Assembly: GCF_018835585.1 (NCBI RefSeq)
Contig: NZ_JAHGVE010000032.1
Coordinates: 1-42,857, forward strand
DNA: 42,857 bases
From: Pelorhabdus rhamnosifermentans
Lineage (GTDB): Bacteria; Bacillota; Negativicutes; UMGS1260
Direction of reading: 5' to 3'
Shown here in pieces: positions 7,501 to 14,824 of this stretch; position 1 is the first letter of the stretch, and every line of letters begins with the position of its first letter. The notes beneath the pieces are model-generated. The model ran no database searches and was not told the origin of the DNA. It was given only the letters and a program-made list of their open reading frames with translations. The position numbers were made by a program, and so were the translations under genes.

Positions 7501-7899
7501 AGCGATGGTTCCTTGACCTTCCAAATCGGAGCTAATCAAAATCAGACTATGAATGTTGCCATTAACAAAATGAACGTTCAGTCCCTGGCTTTGTCTTCCG
7601 TGGATGTAAGTACTCAGGCAGGTGCTGAGTCAGCCATCACGATAATTGACAATGCAACTCAAGCGGTATCGGCTGAACGTGCCAAACTGGGTGCTTATGA
7701 AAACCGTTTGGATCACACTATCAATAATTTGACTACGACTTCAGAAAACATGACCTCCGCCGAATCTCGTATTCGTGACGTGGATATGGCTGCTGAAATG
7801 GCCAATTACCAGAAAAACACTGTTCTGCAACAGGCAGCTCAGGCTATGTTGGCTCAGGCTAACCAACAACCATCACAGGTTCTTTCACTGCTTAAATAA
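4576..7899 (+). CDS. hag: Giant flagellin with tandem internal modules
   Basis: An 1107-aa filament protein secreted by the flagellar export system. Residues 1-140 are the classic flagellin N-terminus (INHNLASLNT, KLSSGLRINSAADDSAGLAI) and ~1015-1107 the C-terminus ending QVLSLLK; these form the D0/D1 core. Between them lie about 870 residues: six tandem ~100-aa modules (cores ~180-275, 305-395, 415-495, 530-600, 636-715, 745-830) with the pattern ND.L.I.VDGGAGV.VTIA..TYT...L..AVNTAI....L.GKVTA.LD..N.LVFTSA.TG, and a divergent hook-IN-like one at ~873-955. Typical flagellins have 270-500 residues. Cys110 is unusual. GGAGG lies 7 bases before the ATG. Many antisense frames here are coding shadows. 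Confidence 0.96.
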   Translation: MIINHNLASLNTLNSLSKNEKATQSSLAKLSSGLRINSAADDSAGLAISEKMRGQIRGLDQAKSNSQNGISLVQTAEGALNETTSILQRMRELAVQSSSDTSTNSDRAACEKEVKQLKSEIDRISTTTQFNTKNLLDGSLSAGSSVALGTKLDSVEMKTAATQGTSVGGSSVTLPVTLAGSNNQLKLNVDGGGSQEITIAAGTYTSASDLASAVNTAIGNNTALAGKVTAEVASNGELSFVSASTGKNSTVAVMAGTNDATATLGMTTKTEAVGIDAKTTVSGGDHGTATGTVDISGGANIATGVNDQLTITLDGASSGTQVTIAQKNYTSANDLVGAVNDAINASTLKGKVTAEVDSTGKNLVFKSAATGTASKVSVTDGTNSAFTTLISATATHGATETGTTALGASTAITSANNTLNIAVDGGAGVNVTIANSTGYSQTDLVKAINTAIDGSTLKGKVTASLDRTNHVVFTSAATGKNSNLDITGTAATAVFGGTPPTKADGAAMVHGTSTGGTNLVASAPNIATGTNDTITVSVDGGAGVDITLANGTNTGASVLSQVQSAISGGSLNGKVTAALDSNNQLVFTTVGSARNVAVTGNAVTGANGIGAQTAVTGSLATSGTFTGSATPTSATAGDKLTIGVDGGTAKTITLGADANIAAVISDITAKIAADSDLAGKVTVANDGSGHLKFTSTSNGASSSVSVKGTGASALVGGPTQGDAVAASGTSTGSVVLGGSTTITAGTDDKVNIAVDGAAGVDVTVAAGTYTQDQLKEAVNTAINANSALKGKVTASLDGDNRLVFTSATTGSKSSVVVTATTGNAGFTKMIAATGTNNTANEVAGQGAKTNGGTGSTDTLVSLADADGNSYGVKAGNQINVSVLVGGQQKTATLAVTSTTTLQDLADKIQSAIGGSSSVAIKDNKIQITGQAGIANAVSDLTMTVQNSATDATKIAANFGSDLSAYSETQAATDIQSDGSLTFQIGANQNQTMNVAINKMNVQSLALSSVDVSTQAGAESAITIIDNATQAVSAERAKLGAYENRLDHTINNLTTTSENMTSAESRIRDVDMAAEMANYQKNTVLQQAAQAMLAQANQQPSQVLSLLK

Positions 7900-7929
7900 T
7901 AGCAGTATAGCTGGATAATCAATACAGGT

Positions 7930-7965
7930 AAATAGAGTCAGGGTCTTTGTATTTTGACTCTATTT
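7930..7965 (+). terminator. Terminator after hag
   Basis: AAATAGAGTCA (7930-7940) pairs perfectly with TGACTCTATTT (7955-7965). The T tail is short. It separates hag from the flgD operon. Confidence 0.65.
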
Positions 7966-7971
7966 GCAGTA

Positions 7972-8001
7972 TTGACAGATGAAAGTTAATCTGTCTAGAT
8001 A
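7972..8001 (+). promoter_or_regulatory. SigA-like promoter of the flgD operon
   Basis: TTGACA at 7972-7977, then 17-18 bases, then CTAGAT/TAGATA at 7995-8001. A GACAGAT...ATCTGTC inverted repeat (7974-7995) spans the spacer and could be an operator. Transcription would start just before the GGA leader at 8009. Confidence 0.5.
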
Positions 8002-8008
8002 AATTTTC

Positions 8009-8058
8009 AGGGACGATAACATTTGTTGAAATCCGGCAGGACGCTGGGATAAAGGAGG
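8009..8058 (+). promoter_or_regulatory. flgD leader with CsrA-like GGA hairpin
   Basis: Homologous to the hag leader 5' half: AGGGACGATAACATTTG at 8009, then CCGGC-AGGAC-GCTGG (8033-8047), GGA in the loop, then AAAGGAGG (8051-8058). Relative to the hag version (CAGT-AGGAC-ACTG) the stem changed on both sides and still pairs (T-A to C-G, A-T to G-T). This is a good candidate for translational control by CsrA. Confidence 0.6.
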
Positions 8059-8065
8059 AATTGCA

Positions 8066-8500
8066 ATGTCTACAGCTCCAGTGAGTGGCAGCTCAGATTG
8101 GTGGAAAACACCAACAGATACCGACCCAAAAAAAGATACGAAAGGAACGAATAATCTCAGTGACTTCAACACTTTCATGAAAATCTTGGCTTCCGAACTT
8201 CAAAATCAAGATCCTACTAACCCGGTAAGCAATACGGAATATGTAGCGCAGCTGGCTCAGGTGGAATCTTTGTCCCAACTGCAAGGCATGAAAAATATGC
8301 TAACGACGAACAGTGCTTATAATTTGATTGGTACATCAGTAACCTACCAGACGACAGATTCCGCTACCGGAGCTGCAACTACTGATACCGGTACTGCAAA
8401 AGCGGTGGTAGTGAAAAATGATGAACCTTATCTTGTGGTGAATGGCGGACTGGTTAAGGTCAGTGACGTAATCATAGTGGCTCCTGCTGCCAGCAAATGA
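8066..8500 (+). CDS. flgD: Flagellar hook capping/scaffold protein FlgD
   Basis: A 144-aa short FlgD, which caps the growing hook and helps FlgE subunits assemble, then is removed. The conserved N-terminal FlgD block is visible at residues ~30-85: FMKILASELQNQDPTNP and a Q-rich AQLAQVESLSQLQGM segment. The C-terminal Ig-like region of long FlgD proteins is missing, leaving a short domain ending in IIVAPAASK. AAAGGAGG lies 7 bases upstream of the ATG. It starts the flgD-flgE-flgK-flgK-flgL-fliD cluster. Unlike the axial proteins around it, it has no cysteine. Confidence 0.9.
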   Translation: MSTAPVSGSSDWWKTPTDTDPKKDTKGTNNLSDFNTFMKILASELQNQDPTNPVSNTEYVAQLAQVESLSQLQGMKNMLTTNSAYNLIGTSVTYQTTDSATGAATTDTGTAKAVVVKNDEPYLVVNGGLVKVSDVIIVAPAASK

Positions 8501-8546
8501 TTTGAAAATTTTTTATCAGCTGGACTCCGATGGGAGAGGCTGAATG

Positions 8547-8572
8547 CTATTTCAGATCGATCGATGAAATAG
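8547..8572 (+). other. Hairpin between flgD and flgE
   Basis: CTATTTCA pairs perfectly with TGAAATAG around a GATCGATC-rich loop. No T-run follows, so it is more likely an mRNA-processing or stability element than a terminator. Confidence 0.45.
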
Positions 8573-8591
8573 AATCTGGGAGGAAATCAAT

Positions 8592-10292
8592 ATGTCATCA
8601 GCTATGGATTCCGGTGTATCCGGTTTGAAAGCGCAGCAAACCAAATTGAATATCATTGGCAATAATATTGCCAATATCAGTACGCCCGGCTATAAAAGCC
8701 AGCGGGCGACTTTTAGCGATATTTTCAGCCAGACGATACGTGCAGCCACCGGCCCAAGTGCATCATCTGGCCGGGGCGGTACCAATCCCATGCAGATTGG
8801 TCTTGGCGTTAATGTGAGTTCAATCAATACCGATATGTCAACGGGTTCGACTCAGTCAACAGGCAATAACAGAGACGCGTCGATTGGCGGGGATGGTTTT
8901 TTCATTGTCAAGGACGGAAACGGTAGTGAATATAAATTTACCCGCGCGGGTAATTTCGGTGTGGACAAAGAAGGCAATTTGACAGTCAATGGGATGAAAG
9001 TATGCGGCTGGCAGCAATATACCACGGATGCCAATGGGAAAATCACCTATAATACTCAGACAGCCGTTCAACCGATTAATGTGTTTGCCGACGGCGTGAA
9101 CGGCAATAAGAAGATTATTCCGCCCAAGGCCAGCACTATCGGGGTTCTTTCCGGCAATCTGGATCCGACCAAGACTGCCCGTGGAACTTCGATGCACAAT
9201 ATCGGTGTTGTTCCAAGCACGCCGGATTCATTGACTACCATGACGGTTTATGATGCACAGGGCAATAGTTATGATGTACAGGTGAAAATGAGTAAATGCT
9301 GTACCGATGCCAGCACCGGCGGGGCAGCAACAGGAAGCGTGGTACTGGCGAACGGTGGATATACGGTTACTAAGGACACCGGTGATCAGTTTAAACTTGC
9401 GGTGGATGGAGGAGCGGCAACCGAGATTACCATTCCTCCCGGTACTTATGCTTCGCCCAGTGCGTTTGTAGCTGCCGTGAATACGGCAATTAGCAGTGTA
9501 CCGGATTTAGCCGGCAAAGTGACGGCTAAGTTGACCTCAGACGGCAAACTTTCTTTTGTATCTGCTTCGACAGGTGGTTCCAGCGCGATCGTTGTAACGG
9601 ACGGGACGAATACCGGTGCTATGGCAGCCTATGTAGGAACAGCTACGGCCACTGTCGGTGTTACTCATACCGGAAATACCTCCTGGTTTTGGCAGGCGGC
9701 GTCCTCTTCTAAGGATATGACGGTGGGTGCCCCTTCTTTCGGGTATCTTGAGTTTGACAGCAATGGCAAACTGCTTACGACTGATGCAGCAAACTTTAAC
9801 GCAATGCCTAACATTACGCTCAGGCCAACGGGTTCGGGTCCGATTACTGTAAAAATGGATATGTCGGGAATTTCCACCTACATGAACAGCGGTGAAACTA
9901 AGGTGACTGGCGGAACCGACGGATACGCGGCCGGTGATCTGGACGATTTTAGTATTGGCAGTGACGGAACGATTATTGGTTCTTATAATAATGGTCAAAA
10001 GCAGTCGCTAGGCATGATTGCTCTGGCCCAATTTACTAATTCGGCCGGGTTGGAAAAAGTGGGCGATAATTTATATACGACGACCACCAATTCCGGAAAC
10101 TTTACTGGTGGTGTGGCAGCCGGTTCAGGGGGGACAGGAAGTCTAAGTGCCGGTACACTGGAAGGTTCCAATGTTGATTTGGCCGAGCAGTTTAGTGACA
10201 TGATGATCACTTCGCGGGCTTATCAGGCCAACAGCAAAATTATTACCACCCAGGATACAATGCAGGAAACGCTTATTAATATGGTACGTTAA
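8592..10292 (+). CDS. flgE: Flagellar hook protein FlgE with inserted module
   Basis: A 566-aa hook subunit; typical FlgE has ~400-450. The N-terminus carries the rod/hook signature (NIIGNNIANISTPGYKSQRA), residues ~95-140 the DGFFIV and FTRAGNF hook motifs, and the C-terminus ...GSNVDLAEQFSDMMITSRAYQANSK. The FlaE-type domain begins at VYDAQGNSYDVQVKMSK (~219-235) and resumes at NTSWFWQA (~362). Between them, residues ~246-356 are a ~110-aa module (LAVDGGA, TIPPGTYAS, AAYVGTAT) closely like one in FlgL and those in the flagellin. Cysteines at 138, 236 and 237 are unusual for an axial protein. GGGAGGAAA precedes the ATG. Confidence 0.94.
   Translation: MSSAMDSGVSGLKAQQTKLNIIGNNIANISTPGYKSQRATFSDIFSQTIRAATGPSASSGRGGTNPMQIGLGVNVSSINTDMSTGSTQSTGNNRDASIGGDGFFIVKDGNGSEYKFTRAGNFGVDKEGNLTVNGMKVCGWQQYTTDANGKITYNTQTAVQPINVFADGVNGNKKIIPPKASTIGVLSGNLDPTKTARGTSMHNIGVVPSTPDSLTTMTVYDAQGNSYDVQVKMSKCCTDASTGGAATGSVVLANGGYTVTKDTGDQFKLAVDGGAATEITIPPGTYASPSAFVAAVNTAISSVPDLAGKVTAKLTSDGKLSFVSASTGGSSAIVVTDGTNTGAMAAYVGTATATVGVTHTGNTSWFWQAASSSKDMTVGAPSFGYLEFDSNGKLLTTDAANFNAMPNITLRPTGSGPITVKMDMSGISTYMNSGETKVTGGTDGYAAGDLDDFSIGSDGTIIGSYNNGQKQSLGMIALAQFTNSAGLEKVGDNLYTTTTNSGNFTGGVAAGSGGTGSLSAGTLEGSNVDLAEQFSDMMITSRAYQANSKIITTQDTMQETLINMVR
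9327..9659 (+). repeat. Flagellar VDGG module inside flgE
   Basis: Codons ~246-356 of FlgE encode the same module as codons 254-369 of FlgL (14154-14501) and the repeats of the flagellin (5113-7065). Shared landmarks: ATGSV, LAVDGGA, TIPPG.YAS, AFVAAVN, GKV, FTSAST or FVSAST, AYVGTAT. Confidence 0.8.
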
Positions 10293-10315
10293 TCATTAAA
10301 ATAAGGAGTTTGGCT

Positions 10316-11782
10316 ATGGGATCAACCTTTAACATATATAACATTGCGACGACGGGTATGTATGTCAATCAGGCCAGTTTATCGGTAGTGAGCAACAATC
10401 TTTCCAATATTACGACGCCTGGCTATTCCCGTCAGCAGATCGCGAGCGCGGAAAAAATTATTGGCGGGACGCCCTATGGCTGTGGTGCCGGTGTGAATGA
10501 GATTTGTCGGGCAAGAGACAGTTTTCTTGATCAGACTTACCGGCAGGTGAACGGAAAAACATCGTATTACAATAGGAAGTATGCACTGCTGGAAGACGGA
10601 CAAAAATTACTGAACGAATATGGCAATTACGACAACTCCACTAGTTCGAGCAAAGGGTTGCAGCAAACGATAAAAAATTTCTTTGATAGCTGGGATCAAT
10701 TGAGTAATGATGCCGGCAGTCAAAGTACGCGCAGTACAATCGTGGGATATGCCACCGCGCTGGTGAATACGTTTAATCAAATCAACACCCAGTTGACGGA
10801 AATGCAGCAGGATGCCGGCAACCGGGTAAACGATAGTGTGGACAGCCTGAATAATGGGGCCCAAGACCTGGTTGCGCTTAACAAAGAGATTATGCTGGCG
10901 GAAAATAATGGCGGTGAAAATGGTAATTTGCGTGATCAGCGCGATGCTCTGTTAGACAAGATGTCTTCCCTGGCCAATATTAGTGTTGCTGAACAGCCGA
11001 ATGGCGCTTTAAATGTCAGTATTGGCGGTGTAACATTGGTACAGGGGGACATGACGCATACCCTGACAGTGGTGGAAACAGGCACGACACTACAGGTAAA
11101 GTGGGCGGAATTGGATATGGATGCCGGTATTTCCAGTGGCACAATCAGGGCTGATTTGGAAGAAGCCGATCAGAGCGCAGCCAAATTCCTTACAGGCGAA
11201 GCGACTTATAACTTTGTGCCACAAAGCAGCAGTACGCTCACCGATTTGCGGCAGGGACTGAACAATTTGATGACCACCATAGCCAATAAGGTTAATTCCC
11301 TGTTGCAGTCAGGCAAGGATCTTTACGGCAATTCCGGTGAGGCGCTGTTTGTTAAAATAAACAGCAACGCATCCTTGGGACTGGGCAATATCCAGCTAAA
11401 TCCAGCGGTTGCGAGCGATATGAACAAAATAGCTGCTGGCACAAGCGGTGCAAAAAGTGATTATACGGTAGCTGCTAAAATCACCGGATTGCAGAATGAA
11501 AAGATGTTTAGTTCTGATGGCTTGTCCATGACGGGAACCGATTTTTATCAGTCCCTGCTTTCCTGGATTAGTACGATGGGCAATACGGCGGGCAGCAATT
11601 ACGATACACAGGGTACTCTGCGGGTGCAGGTCGGAACCCAACGGGATTCCATATCCTCCGTTTCCCAGGATGAAGAAATGTCTAAAATGATTATCTATCA
11701 AACTGCCTATAACGCCAGTGCCCGGGTATTGAGCACTGCGGATACTTTGATTAGTGATTTGATTAAACAACTGGGGAGATAG
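10316..11782 (+). CDS. flgK: Hook-filament junction protein FlgK, copy 1
   Basis: A 488-aa HAP1 protein that joins hook and filament. The N-terminus shows VVSNNLSNITTPGYSRQ, the middle LRDQRDALLDKMSSLANISV (typical of FlgK), and the C-terminus DEEMSKMIIYQTAYNASARV followed by a coiled-coil end. I chose ATG 10316 (AAGGAG 7 bases upstream); the in-frame TTG at 10310 is only one base from that site. The gene follows flgE by 23 bases. Cys56 and Cys64 are unusual. A second, divergent flgK follows directly. Confidence 0.9.
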   Translation: MGSTFNIYNIATTGMYVNQASLSVVSNNLSNITTPGYSRQQIASAEKIIGGTPYGCGAGVNEICRARDSFLDQTYRQVNGKTSYYNRKYALLEDGQKLLNEYGNYDNSTSSSKGLQQTIKNFFDSWDQLSNDAGSQSTRSTIVGYATALVNTFNQINTQLTEMQQDAGNRVNDSVDSLNNGAQDLVALNKEIMLAENNGGENGNLRDQRDALLDKMSSLANISVAEQPNGALNVSIGGVTLVQGDMTHTLTVVETGTTLQVKWAELDMDAGISSGTIRADLEEADQSAAKFLTGEATYNFVPQSSSTLTDLRQGLNNLMTTIANKVNSLLQSGKDLYGNSGEALFVKINSNASLGLGNIQLNPAVASDMNKIAAGTSGAKSDYTVAAKITGLQNEKMFSSDGLSMTGTDFYQSLLSWISTMGNTAGSNYDTQGTLRVQVGTQRDSISSVSQDEEMSKMIIYQTAYNASARVLSTADTLISDLIKQLGR

Positions 11783-11814
11783 AGAGTTTATAACAGGCGT
11801 TTGGGGGAATTAAC

Positions 11815-13365
11815 ATGAATGCAACTTTTACCGGCATTAACATAGCCAGCCGGGGTATTTATACAAGTCAGGCGGCTATGTCAGTGGTTACAAATAATAC
11901 CGGCAATGCCAACACCAAAGGTTATTGTCGGCAGATAGTGAATCAAGAAGCGATTGGAGCAGCGGCTGTTTATGGCGGACGCTCCATACTTGGCAACGGC
12001 ACGGAGGTGACCTCTGTAAGTCAACTCAGGGATTGCCGCCTGGACGGGCGATACTGGCAGGAAAATACCCGCTTAGGTGATTGGAATACGAAGGCCAATG
12101 CCCTGACAGAGCTGGAAGCAGTGCTGAATACTGCGACTTCCAGCAGTGGTTTCAATAAAATTTTCGAAAACTTTTACTCTGCCTTGGAAGATTTAGACAA
12201 AAACCCTGGCGACAATCCAAACAGGAATTCGCTCAAGGAGAAGGGACAGGGGATCTGCCAGTATTTAAATGAAAGTTCACAGAAGCTAAGTGAAATCAGG
12301 CAAGATAAGAATTGCGCCGTCAAGATGGCAGTGGATCAAATTAATTCTTTTGCTCAGCAGATTGCCGATTTGAACGGCAGAATCAGCCAGGCCTTGGCAA
12401 GCGGTGCGAATGCCAATGAACTCAAAGACCAGCGGGGCGTTTTGGTTGACAAATTATCCAAACTGACAGATATAAGCGTAACGGAAACAACCGTCAATCA
12501 GTCGTCGGATGAAACGGAAAATAAAAAACTTGCCATTCGGATCAATGGTATTACGCTTGTTGACGGCAGTGACGCCAAAAGGCTGGAAATTACGCAAGAC
12601 GGCACAACCGATGGAATGTACAGTGTTAGCTGGGAGGAAACAGGCGAAGCATTTACGGCTACCGGTGGACAGCTAAAAGCGGAACTTGATTTGCGGGATG
12701 GCGACGGAACGAATTCGGCTTATAAAGGGGTGCCTTATTATATTAATCAATTGAACAAGTTTGCCCAAACTTTTGCCAAGGCTTTCAATGAGGGCATTCT
12801 GGCCGGGGAGACTCCTGCTGCGAAATCATACGCCGGTCATGCCGGCGGCTATTTGGCTGACGGCGTTACAAGCGGCATTCGCTTTTTCTCCTATAATAAT
12901 GCCTCGTCGGCTGATCTGAAGACACAGATTGCTGCTGACGGTGTGAATGCGGTATATCAAAAAATTACGGCGGCCAACATATCCTTGTCAAAGGATATTG
13001 AGGATGATGTCAAAAATATTGCGACAGCGTCCAGCTCCGGCGGCAAGGATAATGCTGAAAATATGGATAAGTTGATTAAACTGGTGAAAGACAGCAATAT
13101 GTTTAACAAAGGAACACCGGAGGATTTTTATAGTTCGATTATTTCCACATTGGGGACGGACAGCTCAACGGCACAGTGCTCATCTACCAATGCCACCAGT
13201 CTGGTAAAAACGATCAATGACCGCAGGCTTTCGGTGTCCGGGGTGGAGCCCAATGAAGAAACAGCCAGTATGACCCTATATCAGGCGGCATATCGAGCCA
13301 ATTCCAAGATGGTGAGTATCTGGAGCGAGATTTATGCCAAAACGATTGATATGGTGAATATCTAA
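11815..13365 (+). CDS. Hook-filament junction protein FlgK, divergent copy 2
   Basis: A 516-aa paralogue of the preceding FlgK. N-terminus VVTNNTGNANTKGYCRQ (normally ..N.ANTPGYSRQ), middle ELKDQRGVLVDKLSKLTDISV, C-terminus NEETASMTLYQAAYRANSKMVS. It is clearly FlgK-like but has changed otherwise conserved positions and has at least five cysteines (38, 74, 148, 167 and one near 456). A GGGGG ribosome site lies before ATG 11815, 32 bases after copy 1. Having two tandem copies suggests two junction zones or alternative junctions; whether both are built into one flagellum is unknown. Confidence 0.85.
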   Translation: MNATFTGINIASRGIYTSQAAMSVVTNNTGNANTKGYCRQIVNQEAIGAAAVYGGRSILGNGTEVTSVSQLRDCRLDGRYWQENTRLGDWNTKANALTELEAVLNTATSSSGFNKIFENFYSALEDLDKNPGDNPNRNSLKEKGQGICQYLNESSQKLSEIRQDKNCAVKMAVDQINSFAQQIADLNGRISQALASGANANELKDQRGVLVDKLSKLTDISVTETTVNQSSDETENKKLAIRINGITLVDGSDAKRLEITQDGTTDGMYSVSWEETGEAFTATGGQLKAELDLRDGDGTNSAYKGVPYYINQLNKFAQTFAKAFNEGILAGETPAAKSYAGHAGGYLADGVTSGIRFFSYNNASSADLKTQIAADGVNAVYQKITAANISLSKDIEDDVKNIATASSSGGKDNAENMDKLIKLVKDSNMFNKGTPEDFYSSIISTLGTDSSTAQCSSTNATSLVKTINDRRLSVSGVEPNEETASMTLYQAAYRANSKMVSIWSEIYAKTIDMVNI

Positions 13366-13394
13366 TCGCAAAAAGTAAGTAAGGAGGGATTGTT

Positions 13395-14786
13395 GTGAGA
13401 GTAACAAGCAATATGATGATGTCAAACAGTCTCTATAATATTAGCAATAATATGCAACGCCTGGATAAGGCGCAGCAGCAGGAGTCTACCCAGTCCAAAA
13501 TCCAATTGCCTTCCGATGATCCTGAAGTAGCTACCCAGGCGGTTAAGTACCGAAACTATGTGTCTACCGTAGGGCAGTATCAGAAAAATGTCGACGATGC
13601 CACTTCCTGGATGAAGGTCACCGAAGGCGCTTTAAGCGATTTGCACGATGTGGTACAGAAGATTCGTGACTTAACGGTGACTGCTTCTACTGGCAGTATG
13701 AATGATTCGAACCTAAATGATATTAAGCAGGAAGTAGCACAGCTGAAGAAGACGGGTATTCAGATTCTGAATACCTCTTATGCTGGACGGTATGTTTTCG
13801 CTGGTTACGAGACAGATACAGAGCCGTACACGGAAAAATCGCTTACGGTTGGCTCGGATACGGTGGCTAGAGTGACCTTTAAGGGGAAAATAGTGGATTT
13901 AAACGGGCCGGTATCCACCGATGTAAATTCTACGATTTATGCTGATGCTTATGCGGCTAATTCCGGTAATGTATACCAGAACAATGGAGTCAAACAGGCT
14001 ATGAATTATAATATTGGTTTTGGTAATCAGATTACAGTTAATGTGGAAGGCCAGGATGTAGTCGGTACAGATTCGGGCAACAATTTATTTGCTACTTTGG
14101 ATAAATTGTTCATTGGTTTGGATGGTAAAAAAAGCTATCAATCCATTTCCAGCGGTACGGCAACAGGTTCTGTCACTCTTTCCTCCGGCGGATGTACCGT
14201 TACGGCAGGTATCAATGACAAGCTTGCACTTGCTGTGGATGGAGGTGCGTCAAAGGAGCTTACCATTCCGCCCGGAGCTTATGCATCGTCGGCGGCTTTT
14301 GTTGCTGCAGTTAATAAAGGAATTAGCTCGACCTCATTAAGCGGAAAGGTTAGTGCTTCCCTTAACAGCAGCAATCAGCTTGTATTTACGTCAGCTTCGA
14401 CCAGTACTTCCAGTGCAGTTGTCGTATCTGACGGAACGCCAGGCGGCGCTTTGACTGCCTATGTCGGGACAGCCACGACAGCTGCCGGAGGGACTGCCAA
14501 ACCGACTGCCTTTACCCTTACCAGCATTCTCGGCGATTTGGATACCGATCTTGACCGGATTTCGTCTGTGACTTCAAGCTTAGGAGCAAGGGAGAATACG
14601 GCCTCTATTGCCACCAACCGGCTGGGGGATGACAATACCGTTTATACAAAATTAATGGCGACCAACGAATCGGTTGATGCAGCCGAAGTAATTACCAAAG
14701 TAGCTGCAGCTAAGGTGGTTTACGAAAGTTCTCTGGCTGCTGCCGCTAAAGCCACCAGCAAAAGCTTGTTGGATTATATCAGTTAG
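13395..14786 (+). CDS. flgL: Hook-associated protein 3 (FlgL) with inserted module
   Basis: A 463-aa junction protein between FlgK and the filament; ordinary FlgL has ~300 residues. N-terminus RVTSNMMMSNSLYNI and LPSDDPEVATQAVKYR, then LNTSYAGRYVFAGYET (~125-140), and the C-terminal helix region LGDLDTDLDRISSVTSSLGARE (~379-400) ending in YESSLAAAAKATSKSLLDYIS. Residues ~254-369 are the same module as in FlgE, inserted between the LDGKKSYQSIS strand and the C-terminal helix. The start is GTG with AAGGAGGG 7 bases upstream. Cys267 lies in the module. Confidence 0.92.
   Translation: MRVTSNMMMSNSLYNISNNMQRLDKAQQQESTQSKIQLPSDDPEVATQAVKYRNYVSTVGQYQKNVDDATSWMKVTEGALSDLHDVVQKIRDLTVTASTGSMNDSNLNDIKQEVAQLKKTGIQILNTSYAGRYVFAGYETDTEPYTEKSLTVGSDTVARVTFKGKIVDLNGPVSTDVNSTIYADAYAANSGNVYQNNGVKQAMNYNIGFGNQITVNVEGQDVVGTDSGNNLFATLDKLFIGLDGKKSYQSISSGTATGSVTLSSGGCTVTAGINDKLALAVDGGASKELTIPPGAYASSAAFVAAVNKGISSTSLSGKVSASLNSSNQLVFTSASTSTSSAVVVSDGTPGGALTAYVGTATTAAGGTAKPTAFTLTSILGDLDTDLDRISSVTSSLGARENTASIATNRLGDDNTVYTKLMATNESVDAAEVITKVAAAKVVYESSLAAAAKATSKSLLDYIS
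14154..14501 (+). repeat. Flagellar VDGG module inside flgL
   Basis: Codons ~254-369. Its closest relative in the window is the FlgE module (9327-9659): both have LAVDGGA, TIPPG, AFVAAVN and AYVGTAT, which the flagellin copies lack in this form. The surrounding FlgL sequence is ordinary, so the module looks inserted as a unit. Confidence 0.8.
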
Positions 14787-14824
14787 CAGAGAATATAGCA
14801 GAATAGACAAAGGAGGGAGAAAAC

